A DNA stretch of 64,000 nt from Sthenelais limicola (lineage: Eukaryota; Annelida; Polychaeta; Phyllodocida; Sigalionidae). The position numbers and the translations under genes were made by a program. The DNA lies in the NCBI GenBank assembly GCA_942159475.1, contig OW804097.1, forward strand, positions 114,452,582-114,516,581, in the 5' to 3' direction. The notes under the pieces are model-generated. The model was not told the DNA's origin. It did not search any database and saw only the letters and a program-made list of their open reading frames with translations. Within the stretch, counting starts at the first letter, position 1. The number at the start of each line of letters is the position of its first letter. Positions 22,987 to 33,990 of this stretch are shown piece by piece.

Positions 22987-23689
22987 TGGTATTGGGTCCA
23001 TAGTTAATGCTGGTCTCTCAGTTTTCATCAACCAAAACCACAGGATTTGTTTACACTTTGTTCAGTTGCTTTCCAACACATTTAAAAGTCATTTAATCAA
23101 AATTGAGAGGATTTTGTCTTGTTCATTAATGACTATCCACTTATTTATGACACAATCAGAAATTTTATTTGCTACACCTGCTAAAAACTGGGGGAGAGGG
23201 AATGAAAAACATTTGGAGCTCATGTAGTGGGATACAAGCAAACTATGTGAACCTCACTTACTGTTTTCAGAGCAATGCATGTATAACAAAGTTACATAAT
23301 TTAGACTTGATTAAGTCCAGTTTGAGAAAGATTACAGCCTTCCTTTACACAAGAAGCAAGCGCTTCTCTAGACAAGATTAAAATAATGACAGTGAGGGAG
23401 AGGTGAGCCGCGGTGGCAGACACAGGGCTCATTAAACCCTTTGTGTGTGGAGCCACTCTGTATAGAGCAGCTCACAGATCTACTGTGATCTGCTCACACA
23501 GTGGCAGAGATACAGGAGCAGGTTGACCTGCATGGTGAGCCTGGCTCTCTCAACTCTCACTCCTCCTGTACCACTCGTACTTTGTCAATAGGAGTTGTAA
23601 TGGGAAACTCCCTCTGTGGGGGAGAAATAGATGCCACTCTCTCTTGCAAGCAGTAATTAATTTTGTCATTCTGGTCTTTTCACTAAGAT
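22987..23689. other. Unassigned sequence
   Basis: No repeat family or coding signature recognised. Confidence 0.5.
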
Positions 23690-23915
23690 TACAGGCAAAA
23701 TTCAAATTTATGACTCGATTTTTTTCTGTTTTCATGATTGAAAGCATGTATAATAAATCTGTTAACTAACTCGTTGGTTTCAGTCCCTTAGAATATTGCA
23801 CTCATTGCTACGCAACTCGTGCAATATTCAGGCTCCTTCAACCAACTTGTTAGTTAACCTGTATTTATTATACACACATTGCTCTGGAAACAACGTGTCT
23901 AGACTGAGTTACACA
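23690..23915. mobile_element. Hairpin-P palindromic element
   Basis: The core 23761-23858 is a strong palindrome: 'gttaactaactcgttggtt' pairs with 'aaccaacttgttagttaac', and inside it 'gaatattgcac' pairs with 'gtgcaatattc'. Symmetry extends outward through 'tataataaat' and 'atttattata'. Related pieces lie at 9338, 14698-14905 and 23990-24095. Confidence 0.82.
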
Positions 23916-23989
23916 TAGTGCATATTTCACTAGTGAGTTACATGGGGTTGTCATGGCAACCAATCTGGGGTTTCGTTTACTAAGATGAC

Positions 23990-24095
23990 GTTGAAATTCA
24001 AATTCATGACTCGATTTGTTACTATTCTCATGATTGAAAGCATTATGTAATAAATCTGTTAGATAACTCGTTAGTTTTAGTCGCTTAGACCCTCT
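23990..24095. repeat. Hairpin-P single arm
   Basis: 'catgattgaaagcatt' and 'ataactcgttagttttag' match one arm of the neighbouring palindrome. The other arm is absent. Confidence 0.65.
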
Positions 24096-24509
24096 AGCCT
24101 CCTCCTCTTTCAACCCCTCTCCTCTTTCAACCCCTCTCAACCCCCTCCAACCCACGCCTCTGTCCATATCTTTGCCTCTCTCTCGATCCTCCTCATTTAG
24201 CACCCTTGTGAACATCCAGACAACAGGAGAAACATCATCAATCACACATTCTTTAGATCTCCTCGCTTTTATTCCACTTTTACTTGTTCAGACAGAGTAA
24301 GGAGCGGGGTTTACAAGTGTTATGACTCGTCTGCAAGTATGTGAACTTAACTCTTATGCTTGTCTAAGTACAAGGGGGAGGATCAAGCAGCTGTTTCCTA
24401 TTGCTGAAAGGCAAGATTCAACTTATTTATTTTTATATTATTTATGAACATTTGTATAGAGTTCATAGCAGAAAGCTGTTCATAAGTGTTTAAAACATAT
24501 ATCTAAGGT
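24096..24509. other. Unassigned sequence
   Basis: Starts with a C/T-rich run ('ctctttcaacccctctc' repeated) at 24105-24175. Nothing else recognised. Confidence 0.45.
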
Positions 24510-24650
24510 AATAGTGGTTAGGAGATTAAGAATTAGCAGCCTTTGAGATACCATCATATTATTAGAAAACGATGAGATCAGGCGGATTCCAATGAATAGA
24601 CCAAACATTGGGATACTTGATAAGTTCTTAAATATAAAAATTAAAAAGAA
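24510..24650 (-). mobile_element. MITE-B scrap
   Basis: 'gagataccatcatatt', 'ggattccaatgaatag' and a decayed A-rich block resemble the inverted middle of MITE-B. It joins directly to a MITE-A scrap. Confidence 0.5.
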
Positions 24651-24654
24651 TTTA

Positions 24655-24716
24655 CTTAATGAATCTACTAAATGTGTAAAGCTGCCAATTGTACATTTTC
24701 TGAAAATCTGACCCAT
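24655..24716 (-). mobile_element. MITE-A left end scrap
   Basis: 'tctactaaatgtgtaaagc' to 'ctgaaaatctgaccca'. Only the GGCAGCT side of the element remains. Confidence 0.8.
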
Positions 24717-25189
24717 ATACAACCTATAGGAGGAGTCTATTACCATGTAATAATTAACTAAACGACTCATGATAAAGGAGTGAGTGTTTGCCCCTTGACT
24801 GCACTCTCTCTTCCACATACTGCTGCCAGGTGCCAGCGCCCGGTACACTTCATCCACTGATGGCCACTAGCATTGATTACTCTAATGATAACGATATCCA
24901 ACACCCCCTCCCCCCTCCTCCCTCCCTCCCCCCTCCCCCACTCTATTACTTACTATATGAGCTCCCATACACAGTGTGGGCAGCCAATATTGGCCTAATG
25001 GTGCAAGGAGAAGGAAACCGGAAGTGGAATTCTCTGGTGGCTTTCTCAGATGTTTCACCAAGGCTTTTGTGGATGTAGTTGATATTGATAGTGGGTTTTG
25101 TATTATCTGTTTTATAACTTGTTTTATAACGTAATACCTTGTTTTATATCTTTATATTTTGTTTTATATCTTGTTAAACTCATGTACTT
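24717..25189. other. Unassigned sequence with C-rich run
   Basis: Contains a C-rich microsatellite-like run at about 24900-24945. A 96-codon plus-strand frame crosses it and is dominated by Pro from the run. Confidence 0.5.
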
Positions 25190-25344
25190 ATGATTAGACA
25201 CACACTCTCTTAGTATAGCAATCTTTTTACTATAAAGGTAACGGCTGGGAGACCTGGATTTTATCCAGAAGCCAGTTCACCCATTTGTCTATCTCTACTT
25301 GTAAAACTTCAGACAAATAAAATATTTTTTCAATTCAATTCAAA
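25190..25344 (+). mobile_element. Possible tRNA-derived SINE
   Basis: 'gagacctggattttatcc' resembles a decayed B box of the RNA polymerase III promoter ('gggttcgaatcc' type), preceded by 'agtatagcaatc'. The sequence ends 'caaataaaatatttt' and a short 'caattcaattcaa' tail, a common SINE/LINE ending. One copy only, so the assignment is tentative. Confidence 0.3.
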
Positions 25345-25698
25345 AGCAGATACCATAATAGGATATATTCTAAAACAGAGCAGATTTGATGTTTCTATAT
25401 AATATGACATTTAATGGACATTTTCCTGTTTAATGTTTAATTCCAGTTATCTAAGAAATGCTACACCTCTTGTTTTACTGTGTTGAAGTAGTTATGCACA
25501 CTCATGAATCTTTTGTCACTCATATTTTACTATTTGCTATAATATTCTTCGATTATGTTTTCTTCATTCTAATTTCCCTACCATATATAAAATCTCAAAA
25601 AGGTTGGTGTTGAATTAATATATTATGTTAGTTGGACATAATTCTATTAATGAAGAAATAAAGGATATTCATCTACTCCACTGAAAGCAAAACAAAAA

Positions 25699-26115
25699 TG
25701 TGATTCGTTTTAGGAAAATGAGTTATAAGTTGCAAAATATGGATTTTGAGATATCACCATATTTGAAAAGAGGAAATCAAGCTGATTCAAATGATAATAC
25801 ACTCTGGGACACCTTGTAAGTATTTCTATATTTTAAATTTGATATTTTTACTTTGGAAAATAAAAGTTTGCAATGTTTCATGATGGGTAATTACCAGTGC
25901 AGTAACTAAATATAGTCCATACTAAGGCCTTCAAAACGCAAGGATATATTTGATAACATGCCCTGAAATTTGTTACGTGGATTTATATGACAATAAGTGC
26001 TAAACCCACCAAGAATCAGAACATTTCAATAAAGGGATTTTATAAAAAAAAAAAAAAAAAACACTTTGAAAAATATCAAATTTGCGACTTGTGACTCATT
26101 TTCCTGGAACACATT
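25699..26115 (-). mobile_element. MITE-B, nearly full length
   Basis: Left end 'tgtgattcgttttaggaaaa', interior in inverted orientation, right end 'gcgacttgtgactcatt' plus 'ttcctggaacacatt'. Contains a long A-run near 26042. Confidence 0.88.
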
Positions 26116-26479
26116 AAAATAATTAAGTTCTAAAAACCATTCTTTGACGATTTCACCTCTTATGGCTAGTGTTTCACCAAATGTTATATCATTAAACTTA
26201 TCTATTAAGTTTACTATAATCAGAAATGAATAAGCTCAGAAATCAAATCTTTGTCAGAATTCAATATGAAATAAGTAACAATTAATTATCTAAATTTCAG
26301 GCCCGAAATGGAGGTTATTAATCCTTTTAGTCTCTGCCTAAGATGGTTACATAACTCTTAGACTGTGCAAGGTGGGGCAAACATACATTTCCTGCAATCT
26401 ACAAACCCATATTGACCTTCAGCCCGCCCCCTTTACACGCTCCACCCCAGAAGGCCAAGAAATAGATAGATGTGTTTCC
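26116..26479. other. Unassigned sequence
   Basis: No recognisable feature. Confidence 0.5.
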
Positions 26480-26715
26480 TGGGTCAGATTTTCAGAAATT
26501 GTACAATTGCAGCGGTACACATTTATTAAATTCTGCTAAATTAGGCTACAATTTGGTCAATACTAGTTAAATTCAAGTATATTCGGCATTGCATTGATTC
26601 TAGCAATCTGTTTGGTTAGGTTGAACTGAGTTTTGAACCATATTTTTGTCTGAAATTCGGGCTATTTGAGAGAATTGGGGAAAGTGAATTGTACACTTTC
26701 TGGGGATTTCACCCA
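26480..26715 (+). mobile_element. MITE-A, full length
   Basis: From 'tgggtcagattttcag' to 'ctggggatttcaccca', the asymmetric right end. Confidence 0.92.
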
Positions 26716-27316
26716 TCTGTTCAGACCAGATGGCAACTAGGCAAGGGGCAAGGGTCAAGATGGGGCGGGGGAGGTACACTTAGTTTAAGAAACTACCTTT
26801 CTTACATGAATTAAAACCACATTTATTTGGTAACAATTTTAAATTTTTAAGTTTTTTTTAAAGTTTAAACAAGAATTTTTATGTTTCAAGGGGTTTTGGG
26901 TTAGGAAACACTTTCTTTCAAGGACTGAAAATAAGTATTAATTTTGTAACAATAAGATTTGTAACAATAATTGTATTACATAAAAATGAATAAAAATACA
27001 TTTTCAATTTTAAGGGTTTTCTGGTCAGGAAAACACTCCATCTGCTTTCCTTGGCCTTATGGAACCCGAATCAACTCTTCTCTTTAAATATTTTCCTCCA
27101 TCTCCTCCCCTTTAGCCACTTCCAATTATTCCTCGCGTATGAATGACTCCCCGCATTTCCTCGTACAATACACTCAGCATACTGTCCCTGGAGGTAGCTT
27201 GAGTCAACCCTACCCCTTCTCCTCCAGTGTTTCTCCTTCTGTGCCTCCACATCCAACCTCTTCATTACTCCATGAGCCAATATTGACCCTCGCCAGCAAC
27301 TCCCGAGCTCCTCAAA
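26716..27316. other. Unassigned sequence
   Basis: AT-rich then C/T-rich DNA. A 143-codon minus-strand frame (27071-27502) runs through a microsatellite and two MITE-A ends and is not a gene. Confidence 0.5.
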
Positions 27317-27354
27317 ATGGGTTAGATTTTCAGAAAATGTACAATTGGCAGCTA
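27317..27354 (+). mobile_element. MITE-A left end scrap
   Basis: 'tgggttagattttcag' to 'aattggcagcta', then cut by a microsatellite. Confidence 0.8.
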
Positions 27355-27406
27355 ACAAACGAATAAACGAATAAACGAATAAACGAATAAACGAATAAAC
27401 GAATAA
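27355..27406. repeat. (AAACGAAT)n microsatellite
   Basis: About six copies of the 8-mer, sitting exactly at the break of a MITE-A. Confidence 0.92.
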
Positions 27407-27444
27407 ATATAAATTACTTTGTTGCATTATGAGGAAGCATTCTA

Positions 27445-27737
27445 GGGTGAAATCGCGAGAAAATGTACAATTCACTTTCACCAAACCCCTCAAATAAACC
27501 AAATTTCAAACGAAAATAAAGTTCAAAAGCCAGTATATATACATTTAGTAAATTCTGCTAAATTAGACTGAAATTTGGTCAATACTATGTATACCTGAGT
27601 ATATTTGGCATTGCATTGATTCTAGCAATCTGTCTGGGTAGGTTGTACTGTATTTTGAACTTTATTCTCGTCTAGAACCTGGCTTATTTGAGGGGATTGT
27701 TGAAAGTGAATTGTACATTTTCTGGCGATTTCACCCA
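27445..27737. mobile_element. Chimeric MITE-A with two right ends
   Basis: Begins in minus orientation with 'gggtgaaatcgcgag' to 'gttcaaaa' (27445-27525), then switches to plus orientation at 'acatttagtaaattctg' and runs to the right end 'ctggcgatttcaccca'. The GGCAGCT end is missing and both ends are the 'right' type. TA precedes it. Confidence 0.85.
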
Positions 27738-27974
27738 AATATAAAAACGCAACCTGAACCACTCTACCGCTTTCTTGGCACACAAACACTGTTTTCATTT
27801 CCATTTTACGTCAGCCAACATTCGTGATGGTCCTGTTTCTAAAAAGGTCACTTATTTCCATTTCAAAGTCAAGGAGAATGAGAAGGTTGTTGTTTAGAAA
27901 TCGGGAGTTTTAATTCCAATGTGAAGGATTAAACAAATGGTTGCATCTGTGAACCAGTTGTAATGCCATCTATG
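27738..27974. other. Unassigned sequence
   Basis: Nothing recognised. Confidence 0.5.
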
Positions 27975-28208
27975 TGTGTCCGATTTTCAGAAAATGTACA
28001 ATTTGTCTTCACCAATCCTCTCAAATAACCCCCATTTAAGACAGAAATGAGCTTCAAAATACAGTTTAACATAACAGAACTGATACTTTGAATAAATGGG
28101 ATACCAAATATTCTCAGATATACCCAGTATTCATTATTTTTCAGCCTAATTTAGCAGAATTTACTATATGTGTAGAGTTGCCAATTGTACATCTTCTGAA
28201 GACCATTT
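27975..28208 (-). mobile_element. MITE-A, second subfamily, worn ends
   Basis: 'tgtgtccgattttcag' to 'ccaattgtacatcttctg', with the 'aagacagaaatgagcttc' block of the second subfamily. Both termini have mutated. Confidence 0.85.
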
Positions 28209-28222
28209 GTGTCTTTTGTCTG

Positions 28223-28452
28223 TGGGTCAGACTTTCAGAAAATTAGCAGCTGTATACATTTAGTAAATTCTGCTAAATTAGGCTGCAATTTGGTCAATAC
28301 TAGGTAAATTCAAGTATATTTGGCATTGCAGTGATTCTAGCAATCTGTTTGGTTAGGTTGAACTGTATTTTGAACTTTATTTTCGTCTGAAATTTGTGTT
28401 ATTTGAGAGAATTGGTGAAGGTGAATTGTACATTTTCTGGCGACTTCACCCA
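28223..28452 (+). mobile_element. MITE-A, full length, small deletion
   Basis: From 'tgggtcagactttcag' to 'ctggcgacttcaccca'. The 'tgtacaattgg' part after the left end is deleted. Confidence 0.9.
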
Positions 28453-28596
28453 TAGGGTTGTTGTCAGAAAGTGTGCAATTACAACAATCTATATCACAAT
28501 GTACCTGGCACAAGGTTTACAGTATAGAAGTACAGAATATAGAATATTTCATAATACAATCCTCCATCTGTCCATATGTCGTTTCGATCGGTGGGT

Positions 28597-29000
28597 GAGT
28601 GAGTGAGATTGGTTGCTTTACGCCCTTATCAACACATTTAATATGGTTATATCAAGGGCGGGAGAGCTGAGAGGGAGTGAGTGAGAGAGATTGGTTGCTT
28701 TACGCCCTTATCAACACATTTAAGATGGTTATATCAAGGGCGGGAGAGCTGAGAGGGAGTGAGTGAGTGAGATTGGTTGCTTTACGCCCTTATCAACACA
28801 TTTAATATGGTTATATCAAGGGCGGGAGAGCTGAGAGGGAGTGAGTGAGTGAGATTGGTTGCTTTACGCCTTTATCAACACATTGAAGGTTATATCAAGG
28901 GCGGGAGAGCTGAGAGGGAGTGAGTGAGTGAGATTGGTTGCTTTATGCCCTTATCAACACATTGAAGGTTACATCAAGGGCGGGAGAGCTGAGAGGGAGG
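28597..29000. repeat. 82-bp tandem repeat, about 5 units
   Basis: 'gattggttgctttacgcc' recurs at 28607, 28689, 28771, 28853 and 28932. Each unit ends 'gggagagctgagagggag'. Single or double units of the same sequence, in reverse, lie at 54935-55162 and 61934-62113. Confidence 0.93.
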
Positions 29001-29216
29001 CAGTTTATGATCATACCCAGGATATAGAGATGGAGAAGAAGGGAGACTGAGACAGAAAATGAGAGACAGAAAGGCACTTTATGATCATACCCAGGAGATA
29101 GAGATAGAGGAGAAGGGAGACTGAGACAGAGAATGAGAGACAGAAAGGCACTTTATGATCATACCCAGGAAATAGAGATAGAGAAGAAGGGAGACTGAGA
29201 CAGAGAATGAGAGACA
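29001..29216. repeat. 74-bp tandem repeat, 3 units
   Basis: 'tttatgatcatacccagg' recurs at 29004, 29078 and 29152, each followed by GA-rich sequence. Directly adjacent to the 82-bp array. The two sequences also occur side by side at 54.9 and 61.9 kb, so they form one ancestral unit. Confidence 0.93.
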
Positions 29217-29221
29217 TATCC

Positions 29222-29388
29222 AGGACCATCGTTTCCATAGTTCATTTATACAAACTATATATGATATTGGTGAAAACATTCTTGCAAGTTTTGATAAAAG
29301 TTTTGCTAAATATTTGTATGTGGTGGACTGACTCTTTCTCAGCATGCACTGTAATAGACATGCGCAGTGGCACTTGCAAATCCCCTAT
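29222..29388. mobile_element. MITE-O copy 2, left end missing
   Basis: 'gatattggtgaaaacattc' to the right end 'gcaaatcccctat', followed by TAA. The left part is cut at the tandem array. Confidence 0.8.
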
Positions 29389-29714
29389 TAAGAAAGTTGA
29401 CGGCTGCCTAAGTGTTTCTCAAGGTTTCATTAATGTAAAGGAAACTTTAGATATAATGATTCCTTTCATACATTGTGACCTTCGGAGGAGGTTTCACTAA
29501 AAGTTAATTTGTCATGACGGATGAGATGTGTGTACAGTAATACTTTCTCATACCTTTTATTAAAGTTACAATCTCAGTTAAGGTGGGGCCACATGGTCCC
29601 AATAAACTTTGCAATAGGCATCTGCGGCAGAAAATGTGTTATGTTTTGTTGCAGAAATATTATTTAAATTTAACAGACGTTTTCAGACGTCTCTATGTTT
29701 TCGAGATACGCTAC
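29389..29714. other. Unassigned sequence
   Basis: Nothing recognised. Confidence 0.5.
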
Positions 29715-29949
29715 TGGGTCAGATTTTTCAGAAAATATACTATGGTCAGCTCTAGACATTTAGTAAATTCTGCTAAATTAGTCTGAAAAATTATGAATAC
29801 CGGGTATATCTGGGTATATTTAGTATCCCATTGATTTAAAGTATTAGTTCAGTTGTGTTAATCATTTGGAAGCTCATTTCTGTCTTAAATGGGGGTTATT
29901 TCAGAGAATTGGTAAAGATGAATTGTACATTTTCTGAAAATCTGACCCT
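29715..29949 (+). mobile_element. MITE-A, full length, second subfamily
   Basis: From 'tgggtcagatttttcag' to 'ctgaaaatctgaccct', with AC on both flanks. Confidence 0.9.
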
Positions 29950-30145
29950 ACTACTCATCTCTATTTCAGAGAACCACCAAAATTCTTTCCTGCCGTGACT
30001 TCACTTATTATCGCTCACCAGTGGCCTTTTCTCTTGTCCGATTCAACTTCAATTGTTGTAGAAACATATAACAACAGCAGAATAATAAATTCAGCCAAAT
30101 AAGTCATGATGTGAGTACATGTGGCGGGATTCTGTTTTTGCTTAA

Positions 30146-30377
30146 AGGGTCAAGTTTCCAGAAAATGTACACTAATTATTATTGGCCTTCATCAATCTAC
30201 TCAAATAACCCAAATATAAGGTTATAAAAACAGTTCAACATAACCAGACAGATTTATTGAATGAATACAATACAGAATACGCTCAGATATACTCAGTATT
30301 TATCAATTTTTACTAATTTGCAGAATTTGATAGATGTGTAGAACCATAGATTGTGCATTTTCTGAAAATTTGACCCT
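30146..30377 (-). mobile_element. MITE-A, divergent copy
   Basis: From 'agggtcaagtttccag' to 'ctgaaaatttgaccct', with an insertion after 'tgtacactaat'. It abuts MITE-C copy 3 directly. Confidence 0.85.
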
Positions 30378-30380
30378 AAA

Positions 30381-30602
30381 GGGCGGTCTCCACTGGCTGC
30401 GATAAGCTCTGCGGTAAGCGTTGCAATGGTGTGTGCTGGTTCTGTAGGTGGAGAGGAATGACGAGGTCTTTGCCTACATGGTCAGTGGACGATGTAGGCA
30501 GGACCTCGCCACTCCTCAACAACACAGCACCATCGCAAGGCCTACCGCAGAGCTTACCGCAGAGCTTACCACAGAGCTTACCGCAGCCAGTGGAGGCCAC
30601 CC
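30381..30602. mobile_element. MITE-C copy 3
   Basis: Inverted ends 'gggcggtctccactggctg' and 'cagtggaggccaccc'. The right arm has repeated 'agcttaccgcag' units. Confidence 0.9.
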
Positions 30603-30712
30603 TTAAGAGCTGACAATTCGGCTTTAAGACATGTGATGAGTCTGAGCAGCACAATAACCGAGCAATAATTACCAGTTACCCAATTTTCCAAATGTCACAT
30701 TAAGTCATACTA

Positions 30713-31765
30713 CCGTATTTCCCCGTTTATAAGCCCGGGCTTATATTAATTTCAAATGGTGATAGACCAGCCTTATATTCGGGGCGGGCTTATATTTGGG
30801 GTGAGGATTATAGTGGTTTTTTTACCATAAGAATGTGTTTACCCCTATAGCTTATTAACGGGGCAGGCTTATAAGAGAATGAAAATCTTATGTATGTACA
30901 TGTATTTTTTGTTCTTTTTAGCAGAGGCTCAAAATCAATCAAATCAAATCGATCGATGTAGAATATCTATAGATATATGGGTCAGATGTTCAGAAAATGT
31001 ACAATTGGCAGCTCTACACATTTTGTAAATTCTGCTAAATCAAGCTGAAATTTGGTCAGTACTTGGTAAGTTCGAGTATATTTGGCATTGCATTGATTCT
31101 AGCAATCAGTTTGGTTAGGTTGAACTGTATTTTGAACTTTATTTTTGTCTGAAATGTGGGTTATTTGAGGGGATTGGTGAAAGTGAATTGTACATTTTCA
31201 GACGATCTGACCCATATGTATTATGGAATGTTGTTAAATTTATTGTACGTTTCAGGTAAAATTTACTTATCATCATGTAATACATGAAGATAACGTGTTA
31301 ACTATGTATATACCTTGATTAGAGATGAGACATATCACATCTGTGAAAATCTGCCAAATAAAGATGTTTAAAAAGAAATAAAGGGGGCCCGACGGGGAAA
31401 TACAGTATTAAGGATTATAGTGCTTATTTTACCACAAGAATGTGTTCCCCCCCCCCCCAACCCGGCTTTTAAATGGGGCAGGCTTATACACTCTAGGTCC
31501 AAGCCCTCAGATCAGATAAGAATGGCATGTCAGCGTACTCCACTAATCGGTTTTCTGGGCGTTTTAATGTGAATATAATGACATTTTGCGGTCTTAATGG
31601 AATAATAATGGCACTTTGCGGTTTGAGTCGAGAGGCTTTCCTTTCCCTTTCCCTCTCTCAACTTTGGGCCTAGACTGTATAAACGGGGCAGGCTTATAAA
31701 CGGGGCAGGCTTATAAACGGGGCAGGCTTATAAACGGGCCCGGCTTATAGACGGGGAAATAACGG
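30713..31765. mobile_element. CCGTATTTCC-ended composite element
   Basis: Outer inverted ends are 'ccgtatttccccgtttat' and 'gacggggaaataacgg', with TA on both sides. Inside, 'ggggcaggcttata' repeats, four times in close succession near 31687-31755. Around 31383-31412 a further end 'gacggggaaatacagta' suggests two elements merged. A MITE-A sits at 30978-31214. Related by its ends to MITE-H at 53149. Confidence 0.7.
30978..31214 (+). mobile_element. MITE-A, full length, nested
   Basis: From 'tgggtcagatgttcag' to 'cagacgatctgaccca', with TA on both flanks. Lies inside the CCGTATTTCC composite. Confidence 0.92.
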
Positions 31766-31767
31766 TA

Positions 31768-32172
31768 TATCCCACTGTTACTGGAGTATTGTTTTTAACC
31801 TTATGTCACAAGGGATATATATTACAGGGGAAGATCAATTAACCTTCACCACACGAAGAACTGTGTTAAGAAATGAACATTAACTGTTGGGTGAGGTTTC
31901 GCTGAGCAAGCATGGTTTAAATTGGCAATGTGTAATTCAATGTTCAGTTCAGTTCGGTTGAAGTTATTAACTATAATTAGTTTCAATATCTTGACCGATT
32001 TAAAACTACTTCTTCGTTTTACTTCTTCCATTTATATTTCCAAAGATTGGATGAAATAGTGCTCAACGGAATTATTTATAAGAGTGATTATTAAACTAGT
32101 CCTATCATAATAGAATTGAATCCCATTTGGCAAAATGACAACCGTTTTTCTTCATATGTTAGATCGCATAGG
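31768..32172. other. Unassigned sequence
   Basis: Nothing recognised. Confidence 0.5.
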
Positions 32173-32255
32173 GGGTCAAGTCATCAGCAAATGTACAATT
32201 CACCTTCAACAATCCTCTCAAATGACAAATGTCAGATGAAATGAGTTTTATAATA
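32173..32255 (-). mobile_element. MITE-A right end scrap
   Basis: 'ggtcaagtcatcagcaaat' to 'gtcagatgaaatgag'. The remainder is lost. Confidence 0.7.
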
Positions 32256-32431
32256 CCGGACAGTAGAAGGTTCTGTCAGAAGAATTGTTGAGGCAGAGAT
32301 ATATGACGGCCGGTTTTTCCGAGTAAGCCTTATGTAAAAAAATTGGAAAAATAAAGTTTCAATATATATAACAGACTTTTTTTTGTTGAAGGCAATACCA
32401 TTAATTATTATTCTCTTACACAAATAATATT

Positions 32432-32624
32432 ATGTTATGTTTTATAGAAAAATGAGTCACACGTTGCAAAAGTGATATTTTTCAAATTGATTTATTCACA
32501 AGATGTCTTGGTGGTAATGTTTTTATTCTTGGGGTGCTTAACGTTGTTTGTAGCATCAATATATTTATCAAAATCCAAGACAGTACATTAGATATATCCA
32601 TGCATTTCTAAGGACATCATATTA
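32432..32624 (+). mobile_element. MITE-B left part, split
   Basis: From the worn left end 'atgttttatagaaaaatgag' through 'ggtgcttaacgttg' to 'aaggacatcatatta', where another MITE-B begins. The element resumes at 32981. Confidence 0.85.
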
Positions 32625-32980
32625 TGTGATGTGTTTCAGGAAAATGAGTCATAATTCGCAAAATGGATAATTTTCAAAGTGTTTTATTTATAAGATATCT
32701 TTGTTGGAATATTCTAAATCTTGGGGTACTTAATGCTAATAGTAATATTAATACATTACATACGTATATTTAGGTACTTTATTAGTAATTATCGACCAAA
32801 AAACATCAATAACTTTTTCCCAAAAAATAAAGATATCAAACTTATAATATAGAAACATTACTTGGATGTCCTTAGTGTTTACTACCATTGGAATCGGCTT
32901 GATCTCCTCTATTCAAATATAATGGTATCTCAAAATCTATTTTTTGCGACTTATGACTTATTTTCCTGAAACACATCACA
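32625..32980 (+). mobile_element. MITE-B nested in another MITE-B
   Basis: From 'tgtgatgtgtttcagg' to 'cctgaaacacatcaca'. It is flanked not by a simple TA but by a 37-bp near-repeat of host sequence (32588-32624 and 32981-33017). Confidence 0.88.
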
Positions 32981-33182
32981 TTAGATATATCCATGCATTT
33001 CTAAGTGCATCATATAAAGTGTATTTAACTACTTTTCTAGTAAATGTCCAGAAATAATGCAACTTTTTTTCAAAACAAAAAAAAACAAACTCATATAGAA
33101 ATACGTATGTCTTACTGTTTAAACCCATTTGAATCCACTTGATCTAAAATAAACTCATTTTCCTGTAACCCATCACATATGA
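32981..33182 (+). mobile_element. MITE-B right part, resumed
   Basis: Continues with 'gtatttaactacttttctag' and ends near 'cctgtaacccatcaca', with deletions in the A-rich and last blocks. Confidence 0.8.
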
Positions 33183-33212
33183 GTATATTTTGTATTGCAC
33201 TGAATACACATA

Positions 33213-33570
33213 TGTGACGTGTTTTAGGAAAACGAGTCATAAGTCGCAAATAATGGATTTTGAGATATCATTATATTTGGAAAGATAAGATCAAGACGAT
33301 TCCAATGATAGTAAACAGTCTAATAATCTAATAAATATTTCTGTATTTTAAGTTTGATATTTTTGTTTTTGAAAAAAAACTTTGCACTATTTCGGGGGGG
33401 GGGGGCAATAACAAGTAAAGTAATTAAATATACTCTATGAGATTACCATAGAAATGCATGAATATATTTGATACACTGCCTTGAATTTTGGTACTTGTGT
33501 CCATGCTATAGACAGCGTTAAGCACCCCAAAAATAAAAACATTCACACAAAGACATCTTGTGAATAAAAC
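33213..33570 (-). mobile_element. MITE-B, far end worn
   Basis: Left end 'tgtgacgtgttttagg', inverted interior, and a G-run at 33390. The far inverted repeat is lost after 'tgtgaataaaacatgagc'. Confidence 0.85.
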
Positions 33571-33615
33571 ATGAGCTTCGGTCTTGATAAATGAGCCTGT
33601 CTTGCTGTATAAAAA

Positions 33616-33990
33616 TGTGATGTATTTCAGGAAAATGAGTCACAAGTCACATATTTTTCAAATTATTTTTTTCACAAGATCTCTTTATTAAAATGTTCTG
33701 ATTCTTAGAGGGTCGAGCACTCATAGTCATATGAATATATGGACCGAATTCGGGGACATTGTTTTAAATATGTCCCTGCGTTTTGAAGGCCTTCGTATGG
33801 AGTATTATTAGTTACTTTACTGGTAATTACCCATCCAGAAACATTGCAAACTTATTTAAAAAAAATAAAAATATCAAATTCAAACTATAGAAATACTTAT
33901 TAGGTGTCCTGGTGTTTACTATCATTGGAATCACCTTGATCTCCTCTTTTCAAATATGGTGATATCTTGAAATCCATATTTTCCTAAAAG
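33616..33990 (+). mobile_element. MITE-B, near full length
   Basis: From 'tgtgatgtatttcagg' through 'aggccttcgtatggag' to a worn right end 'cctaaaagaattaca'. Confidence 0.85.

Noticed and set aside
22051..23031. 326-codon repeat protein
   Set aside because: Several frames on both strands are open for the same reason (33-bp unit, no stops); no sign of selection for one frame.
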